A stretch of 10,840 bases of DNA, from positions 1 through 10,840 of the forward strand of contig JBBINR010000065.1 of NCBI GenBank assembly GCA_037443785.1. Reading direction: 5' to 3'. The translations under genes and the position numbers were made by a program. Below the pieces are notes generated by a model that saw only the letters and a program-made list of their open reading frames with translations, made no database searches and had not been told where the DNA came from. Shown piece after piece: positions 6,410 to 10,840 of the stretch. Source of the stretch: JAQUOA01 sp037443785 (GTDB taxonomy: Bacteria > Bacteroidota > Ignavibacteria > UBA10030 > UBA8401). The stretch's first letter is position 1. The number at the start of each line of letters is the position of its first letter.

Positions 6410-6898
6410 ATGGTAGATAAACGAATTTATATCATAGCTGCGTTAGCTGTTGTTGGGATAATTCTTACATTCATCAAAGAATCAACCAAGAGCAATGCAA
6501 GCGATCAGTATGAAGCTGTTTCATCTTCAAAGAATGAAATTCCGGACGAACGAATTGTTCAAATGGCTGATACCACGCTTCGATCACTTGGGGTCAAAAA
6601 AGAAAATATTCGTCCGATTAAAAACAGAAATGATATGCGGGTTTTTTATTCGCAAGGATTTGATGTGTTGAATTTTGTGGGTGCAATGAAAGATTCTTTG
6701 GAAAATTTCAATGCTACAGTTTTTTCTGTTGATAATGCGAAGGAACGCTCTTCAGTCGTTCAAATCAAAAAAGAAGATGTGATCTTGAAAAGTTTTGTGT
6801 TTAGCAAAGAACCGGTGACAAAGCCAAAAACTGCAGCGTCTTCGGTGCAAAAGAAAGGAGTTTCACCATCAGTAAAGAAGCAAATCAAACGGCAATAA
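6410..6898 (+). CDS. Single-span membrane-anchored protein of unknown function
   Basis: This encodes 162 residues with ATG 6410, two bases after the previous stop. One transmembrane segment at residues 6-22 (I-Y-I-I-A-A-L-A-V-V-G-I-I-L-T-F-I) follows a short basic start, so the rest is probably periplasmic, or the segment is an uncleaved signal. Residues about 45-135 look like a small alpha/beta domain (a helix with V-Q-M-A-D-T-T-L-R-S-L-G-V, a strand with M-R-V-F-Y-S-Q-G-F, and a hydrophobic strand L-K-S-F-V-F). The last 30 residues are low-complexity, rich in Lys, Ser, Pro and Thr, and strongly basic. I recognise no family. Its stop overlaps the glycyl-tRNA synthetase start by one base (TAATG), so the two are likely translationally coupled. 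Base composition and codon use look like the neighbours, so it seems native. Confidence 0.7.
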   Translation: MVDKRIYIIAALAVVGIILTFIKESTKSNASDQYEAVSSSKNEIPDERIVQMADTTLRSLGVKKENIRPIKNRNDMRVFYSQGFDVLNFVGAMKDSLENFNATVFSVDNAKERSSVVQIKKEDVILKSFVFSKEPVTKPKTAASSVQKKGVSPSVKKQIKRQ

Positions 6899-8322
6899 TG
6901 GATAAAGTCGTGTCGCTCGCAAAGCGGCGTGGTTTTGTTTTTCAATCCAGTGAAATCTACGGCGGACTGAATGGCTGCTGGGATTACGGTCCACTTGGCG
7001 TGGAATTATTGAACAATGTGAAGCAGGCATGGTGGCGGTCGATGACTTTTCGCGATGATGTGGAGGGAATTGATGCAGCGATCTTAATGCATCCGCGTGT
7101 ATGGGAAGCATCCGGCCACGTTGCAAACTTTACCGATCCGATGGTGGATTGCAAACAGTGTAAAGCCAGGTATCGAGTCGATGTATTGTTAGATGAGATG
7201 TCTCTGAAAAAAAGAAAAGATATTCTTCGGGAAATGTTCCCAAATGAGTTTGAAGGACAACAAAAAGATGAACGTATTGAAACTGAGTTCACGGCACGAT
7301 TTGCAAATGATGCAGTTGTTGCCGAAGCACTGAAGAAATCTGTTCCGTGTCCCAACTGCGGCAATAAAGGAACATTTACAGAAGCCCGTCAATTCAATTT
7401 GATGTTCAAAACATTTGTTGGTCCGGTGGAAGACACAAACAATGTTGTATTCCTCCGGCCCGAAACTGCGCAAGGAATTTTCGTGAATTTTTTGAACGTG
7501 CAAAGTGCGTCGAGACAGAAACTCCCTTTCGGGATTGCACAAATTGGCAAGGCGTTCCGCAACGAGATTAATACGAAATATTTTCTTTTCCGCACGCGTG
7601 AGTTTGAGCAGATGGAAATGCAGTATTTTGTAAAACCGGGGGAAGAAGATAAATTTTTCGAATACTGGCGGGAGCAGCGTTTGCAATGGTTTCTTGATCT
7701 CGGGATGAAACGAGAGAATCTTCAATGGCATAAGCATGAAAAACTTGCTCATTATGCGAAAGCCGCATTCGATATCGAATTCAAATTCCCGTTTGGTTGG
7801 GGAGAAATCGAAGGAATTCACAGCCGTACGAATTTCGATCTCTCGCAGCATGAACAATATTCCGGCAAAGCGATGAAGTATTATGACGAGCAGACGAAAG
7901 AAAAATTTGTTCCGTTCGTTATTGAAACATCTGTCGGTGCCAGCCGATCGTTCATGGCATTCCTTGTCGGTGCGTATGATGAAGAAATGGTGGAAGGTGA
8001 AATGAGAACCGTTCTTCATTTCCATCCGAAGCTAGCGCCAATGAAAGCGGCAATTCTTCCGCTTGTCAATCGCGACGGTATGGATGATATTGCAAAGAAG
8101 ATGACAAAAGATCTTCAAAAATATTTCCGTGTGTTTTATGATGACAGCGGGGCAATCGGCAGGCGCTACCGGCGGCAGGATGAAATTGGAACGCCGTATT
8201 GTTTTACAATTGACTCGCAGACGCTGCAGGATCAAACCGTTACCGTGCGGGAACGTGATTCGATGAAACAAGAACGCATCGGGATGAGTAGTGTCAGAGA
8301 ATATTTACTTGAACGCATTTAA
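6898..8322 (+). CDS. glyS: Glycyl-tRNA synthetase, single-chain alpha2 type (class II)
   Basis: Cytoplasmic enzyme that joins glycine to tRNA-Gly using ATP and releases pyrophosphate. At 474 residues it fits the homodimeric bacterial/archaeal/eukaryotic type, not the alpha2beta2 GlyQ/GlyS tetramer of E. coli. Evidence in order: the N-terminal F-V-F-Q-S-S-E-I-Y-G-G block and W-D-Y-G-P-L-G, H-P-R-V-W-E-A-S-G-H, a zinc-type pair C85-x-x-C88 with a second pair C151-x-x-C154, L-R-P-E-T-A-Q-G-I-F, class II motif 2 (F220-R-N-E-I followed by R-E-F-E-Q-M-E), motif 3 S-V-G-A-S-R-S, and a C-terminal anticodon-binding domain with L-A-P, G-R-R-Y-R-R-Q-D-E-I-G-T-P and T-V-R-E-R-D. The ATG overlaps the stop of the upstream gene by one base. 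All core motifs are intact. Some databases use glyQS for this type. Confidence 0.97.
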   Translation: MDKVVSLAKRRGFVFQSSEIYGGLNGCWDYGPLGVELLNNVKQAWWRSMTFRDDVEGIDAAILMHPRVWEASGHVANFTDPMVDCKQCKARYRVDVLLDEMSLKKRKDILREMFPNEFEGQQKDERIETEFTARFANDAVVAEALKKSVPCPNCGNKGTFTEARQFNLMFKTFVGPVEDTNNVVFLRPETAQGIFVNFLNVQSASRQKLPFGIAQIGKAFRNEINTKYFLFRTREFEQMEMQYFVKPGEEDKFFEYWREQRLQWFLDLGMKRENLQWHKHEKLAHYAKAAFDIEFKFPFGWGEIEGIHSRTNFDLSQHEQYSGKAMKYYDEQTKEKFVPFVIETSVGASRSFMAFLVGAYDEEMVEGEMRTVLHFHPKLAPMKAAILPLVNRDGMDDIAKKMTKDLQKYFRVFYDDSGAIGRRYRRQDEIGTPYCFTIDSQTLQDQTVTVRERDSMKQERIGMSSVREYLLERI

Positions 8323-8326
8323 TGGG

Positions 8327-9295
8327 ATGAATTCAATGATCAAAAATATTTTTGTCAATTCCGAATTGGAATATCTTAGGGCGGGATGGAGGATCGGAAT
8401 TTTTATTCTGATAATGGCTGCCTGCGGCTTTATCATTACGGCTCCAATCCTCTATGTTGTAAAAATGATTCCCGTGATCAATACTGCCGGCACCCAGTTA
8501 TTCTTTTCGTATTTCGGAATAACAATTGCGACGGCACTTACGCTTCGGTTTGTCGATAAGCGCCCGTTCGTTTCGATCGGTTTGCCCATCAACAAAAGCT
8601 CAATGAAAGAATTGTCTATCGGATTGTTGCTTGGGTCGGGAATGATGACGCTGATTTTTGTTATCGAATACGCTGCAGGAATGGTTCATATTGAATTCCG
8701 CGCTTTGACAATTCAACAGCAAGCTGGAATCTTTTTTAATAGTTTTTTTCTCTATGTCGTTGTTGGATATGGTGAAGAGCTTTTGTTTCGCGGCTATATT
8801 TTACAAATATTTGCCGAAGGATCAAGTAGATTGATTTCAGCACTTTTCTTTGCAGTTCTATTCGCTTTCGCTCATTCGAAAAACCCCAATGCTTCATTAT
8901 TCGGATTAATCAACGTCGGCTTTGCGGGAATTTGGCTTGCACTCGCATATTATAAAACCAATGCTCTGTGGCTTCCAATTGGTATGCATATCTCTTGGAA
9001 TTTTTTTCAGGGATTTATTTTCGGATTTCCGGTCAGCGGAACGACATCCGACAAGGAGCAAATTGCAAAAGCAGTTCAATCAGGTGCGGAATGGATTACG
9101 GGAGGTAATTTTGGTCCCGAAGGGGGTGCCTTGGCAACACTCATGCTCGTCGTATCTTCGGCCTTCATTTATTTCTCTCCGTGGATTACATCATCGACAT
9201 CTGCCTGGATGTACGGAAACTGGAGAGATGCAAGACGCACGGAGGTCCTGCAACGGCACGCACTATCTACAGAACCAATCTCCGAAGCTACGTGA
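8327..9295 (+). CDS. CPBP family intramembrane metalloprotease (Abi/Rce1-like)
   Basis: Multi-span membrane protein of 322 residues from ATG 8327, four bases after the glyS stop. A GTG at 8291 inside glyS and an ATG at 8336 (with GGGA eight bases before it) are also possible starts; the cytoplasmic leader is not conserved enough to decide. About eight hydrophobic segments are visible. The CPBP motifs are complete: E150-E151-x-x-x-R155 (E-E-L-L-F-R-G), F-A-F-A-H183, and H221-x-x-x-N225 (H-I-S-W-N), which in Rce1-type proteases line a membrane-embedded active site. Known members cleave prenylated CaaX proteins in eukaryotes or act in bacteriocin immunity and protein sorting; most bacterial members have no known substrate. 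It overlaps the next gene by four bases (GTGA), so it is coupled to a secreted TPR protein, a candidate partner by location only. Confidence 0.9.
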   Translation: MNSMIKNIFVNSELEYLRAGWRIGIFILIMAACGFIITAPILYVVKMIPVINTAGTQLFFSYFGITIATALTLRFVDKRPFVSIGLPINKSSMKELSIGLLLGSGMMTLIFVIEYAAGMVHIEFRALTIQQQAGIFFNSFFLYVVVGYGEELLFRGYILQIFAEGSSRLISALFFAVLFAFAHSKNPNASLFGLINVGFAGIWLALAYYKTNALWLPIGMHISWNFFQGFIFGFPVSGTTSDKEQIAKAVQSGAEWITGGNFGPEGGALATLMLVVSSAFIYFSPWITSSTSAWMYGNWRDARRTEVLQRHALSTEPISEAT

Positions 9296-10440
9296 AAATA
9301 TTCTTCCTGATAATATTCATCGCTGTAATTGGTTCGACATCTCAAGCACAATGGCTTACATCGCCTGATTTTAAAGAGCATGCTCAAAAGGGAATTAATT
9401 TTGTGTATGATCTTGACTTTGAGCGTGCTCAGATAGAATTTGAATTTCTTGCTCAGCATTATCCATCTCATCCGGCAGGAAAATTTTTTCTTGCCATGAT
9501 CGATTGGTGGTCGATTCTTTTAAATGTGGACGATGAATCTCATGATGATGCCTTTGTCAAGAAACTGGATGGCGTGATAGAGCTGTGCGATAGTTTGCTG
9601 GATAATGATGATAACGATGTTGTCGCGTTGTTTTTCAAAGGTGGAGCGCTCGGATTTCGCGGTCGCTTGCGTGCCAATAGAAGCAGTTGGATTAAAGCAG
9701 CAAACGACGGCCGATTAGCGCTGCCGATTGTTCAACAAGCCTATAAAATCGCTCCTGACAATAAGGATATTCTTCTTGGCATTGGAATCTATAATTATTA
9801 TGCTTCGACGATACCGGAGCGATATCCAATTGTGAAACCGGTGATGATTTTTTTCCCGGCTGGAGATAAGAAAAAGGGGATTCAACAATTGTGGGAAGCC
9901 TCCTTGAATGCGGAGTTTGCAGCGATTGAAGCAAAATATTTTTTACTTCAGCTTCATTTTACATACGAGCGCCAATACGATACGGCGTATTCGCTCGCAA
10001 GCTCTTTGCTTTCGGCGTTTCCGAATAACGCAATCTTCCATCGCTATCTCGGAAGATCGGCATTTATGCTCCAGAAATATGATGAAGCGGTAAAGATTTT
10101 TTCCGAAATTTTAACACGCTGCGGCCGACACCAGCGGGGATACACACCGCTCGCGAGAAGAGATGCGGTTTATTATCTTGGATTATGTAAAATGAATTCG
10201 AGAAATTATGACGAAGCGCTCCAGTTTCTGTATGAATCAGATGAATTTTCCCGTGAACTGGATACCATTGAACAATCTGGTTATATGGCAATGACGAATT
10301 TGAAAATTGGCATGATCTACGACATCCAAAAAAAACGACAATATGCAATCATGCAGTATCAAAAAGTTCTTGATATGAAGAAATTTGAAGCAACGCATGA
10401 ACTTGCGCAGCGGTATTTAAAATCACCTTATACACCATGA
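9292..10440 (+). CDS. Secreted TPR protein
   Basis: This encodes 382 residues from GTG 9292, which overlaps the stop of the protease gene in a GTGA junction. This start is chosen over the longer frame from 9181 because it begins exactly at a signal peptide (M-K-I-F-F, a hydrophobic run of Leu/Ile/Phe, then S-T-S-Q-A-Q; predicted cleavage near residue 19 or 20). The mature protein is helical repeats: an opening hairpin F-D-L-D-F-E-R-A-Q-I-E-F, a middle with G-K-F-F-L-A-M-I-D-W-W, F-F-K-G-G-A-L-G-F-R-G-R-L and G-I-G-I-Y-N-Y-Y then F-F-P-A-G-D-K-K-K-G, and at least three canonical TPRs toward the end (Y-L-G-R-S-A-F-M-L-Q-K-Y-D-E-A; Y-L-G-L-C-K-M-N-S-R-N-Y-D-E-A; I-G-M-I-Y-D). No catalytic site is seen. 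The middle pattern recalls IML2/TTC39-type repeat proteins, a weak resemblance from memory. Role unknown. Confidence 0.85.
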   Translation: MKIFFLIIFIAVIGSTSQAQWLTSPDFKEHAQKGINFVYDLDFERAQIEFEFLAQHYPSHPAGKFFLAMIDWWSILLNVDDESHDDAFVKKLDGVIELCDSLLDNDDNDVVALFFKGGALGFRGRLRANRSSWIKAANDGRLALPIVQQAYKIAPDNKDILLGIGIYNYYASTIPERYPIVKPVMIFFPAGDKKKGIQQLWEASLNAEFAAIEAKYFLLQLHFTYERQYDTAYSLASSLLSAFPNNAIFHRYLGRSAFMLQKYDEAVKIFSEILTRCGRHQRGYTPLARRDAVYYLGLCKMNSRNYDEALQFLYESDEFSRELDTIEQSGYMAMTNLKIGMIYDIQKKRQYAIMQYQKVLDMKKFEATHELAQRYLKSPYTP

Positions 10441-10840
10441 ATGTGACGATTATAATTATTATTGCGGGGATTGTCGCAGCCGGGGCGGAGATTTTGGGCG
10501 GTGCTCTTGTTGCGTGGAAAAGAGAAATTTCAAAAAGGATACAGGAATACTTGATCGCCCTCGGCGCAGGATTTCTTTTGGCACTCGTAATGATTGATTT
10601 GCTTCCAGAAAGCATCCAAAATATCGGCGTGAGCGCTCCAGTCTGGATGCTCGTCGGTTTTAGTGTCATCCATTTTGTGGAACATACCATTGTGAAGCAC
10701 TTACATTTTGGTGAAGAGACCCATAGCGATGTGATGGTCTCAAAAATTGCAAGTTACTCGGCCTTTTGGGGATTATTCATTCATGCATTTTTTGACGGGC
10801 TGGCGATTTCGGCGGGAAAGATTGTAATACATTCCCGCCG
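10437..10840 (+). CDS. ZIP family metal transporter, N-terminal part (cut by right edge)
   Basis: ATG 10437 overlaps the TPR gene stop in an ATGA junction, and the frame stays open to the end of the window (134 residues and part of a codon). ZIP proteins move Zn2+, Fe2+ or other divalent metals into the cytoplasm through an eight-helix inner-membrane channel. Visible parts: helix 1 (about residues 3-26, with A-E-I-L-G-G), helix 2 (38-56) ending in L-L-P-E-S, helix 3 (68-85), a loop rich in histidine (H79, H83, H88, H90, H96), and helix 4 with H116-A-F-F-D120-G, the place of the family's metal-binding H-N-x-x-D/E-G. The usual Asn after His is Ala here. The remaining helices lie outside the window. 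Family call is fairly sure; the metal cannot be told. Confidence 0.85.
   Translation, partial: MNVTIIIIIAGIVAAGAEILGGALVAWKREISKRIQEYLIALGAGFLLALVMIDLLPESIQNIGVSAPVWMLVGFSVIHFVEHTIVKHLHFGEETHSDVMVSKIASYSAFWGLFIHAFFDGLAISAGKIVIHSR

Noticed and set aside
7189..8025. Long open frame of 278 codons on the - strand
   Set aside because: It lies wholly opposite glycyl-tRNA synthetase, whose + strand frame has all expected motifs. The antisense product is rich in Phe, Arg, His and Cys with no recognisable domain and no ribosome binding site, as expected of a shadow frame.
9181..9291. Possible longer N-terminus of the second TPR protein
   Set aside because: It would put 37 residues before a clean signal peptide and overlap the protease gene heavily; GTG 9292 gives a standard GTGA junction.
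1..10840. Searched for tRNA genes, CRISPR arrays, insertion sequences, long repeats and toxin-antitoxin or defence genes
   Set aside because: None was seen by eye. The only inverted repeat that stood out is the terminator at 4153-4188; the CPBP gene is sometimes labelled Abi but nothing around it suggests phage defence.

Overview
The window looks like a chromosomal segment of a Gram-negative bacterium of the Bacteroidota/Ignavibacteriota/Chlorobi (FCB) kind. This rests on a TonB C-terminus followed by a PstS-like lipoprotein and a TPR protein, on lipoprotein signal peptides, on a single-chain (alpha2 type) glycyl-tRNA synthetase, on moderately AT-rich DNA with many A-rich lysine codons, and on weak or absent Shine-Dalgarno sequences at many genes. 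The exact phylum is inferred, not proven. All genes lie on the + strand and are packed tightly. There are no RNA genes, insertion sequences, CRISPR arrays or phage genes, and no stretch over 300 bases without a gene.

Region 1 (1-4188) is the end of a cell-envelope operon: the last 43 residues of a TonB protein, a 73-residue two-helix membrane protein, a PstS-like solute-binding lipoprotein, a long secreted TPR protein, and a lipoprotein with two tandem PsbP/Mog1-like domains. The first four are overlapping or nearly so. The fifth follows after 33 bases, and a strong intrinsic terminator closes the region at 4153-4188. The likely theme is TonB/ExbBD-linked envelope function; exbB and exbD would lie to the left, outside the window.

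Region 2 (4200 to the right edge) is a second compact run mixing housekeeping and membrane genes: family I inorganic pyrophosphatase, a Rossmann/DUF2520 protein, a PHP-family histidinol-phosphatase-like enzyme, an unrecognised single-span membrane protein, glycyl-tRNA synthetase, a CPBP (Abi/Rce1-like) membrane protease, a secreted TPR protein, and the first half of a ZIP metal transporter. Gaps run from 29 bases down to 1-4 base overlaps (TAATG, GTGA and ATGA junctions), which points to one translationally coupled transcript. Pyrophosphatase and glycyl-tRNA synthetase are linked in chemistry, since aminoacylation releases pyrophosphate, but the rest share no obvious pathway.

I do not see a clearly new multi-gene system. 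The points most worth following are the PstS-like protein whose phosphate-binding residues appear to be lost, the terminator placed directly against the pyrophosphatase ribosome binding site, the duplicated PsbP-like lipoprotein, and the unrecognised membrane protein coupled to glycyl-tRNA synthetase.
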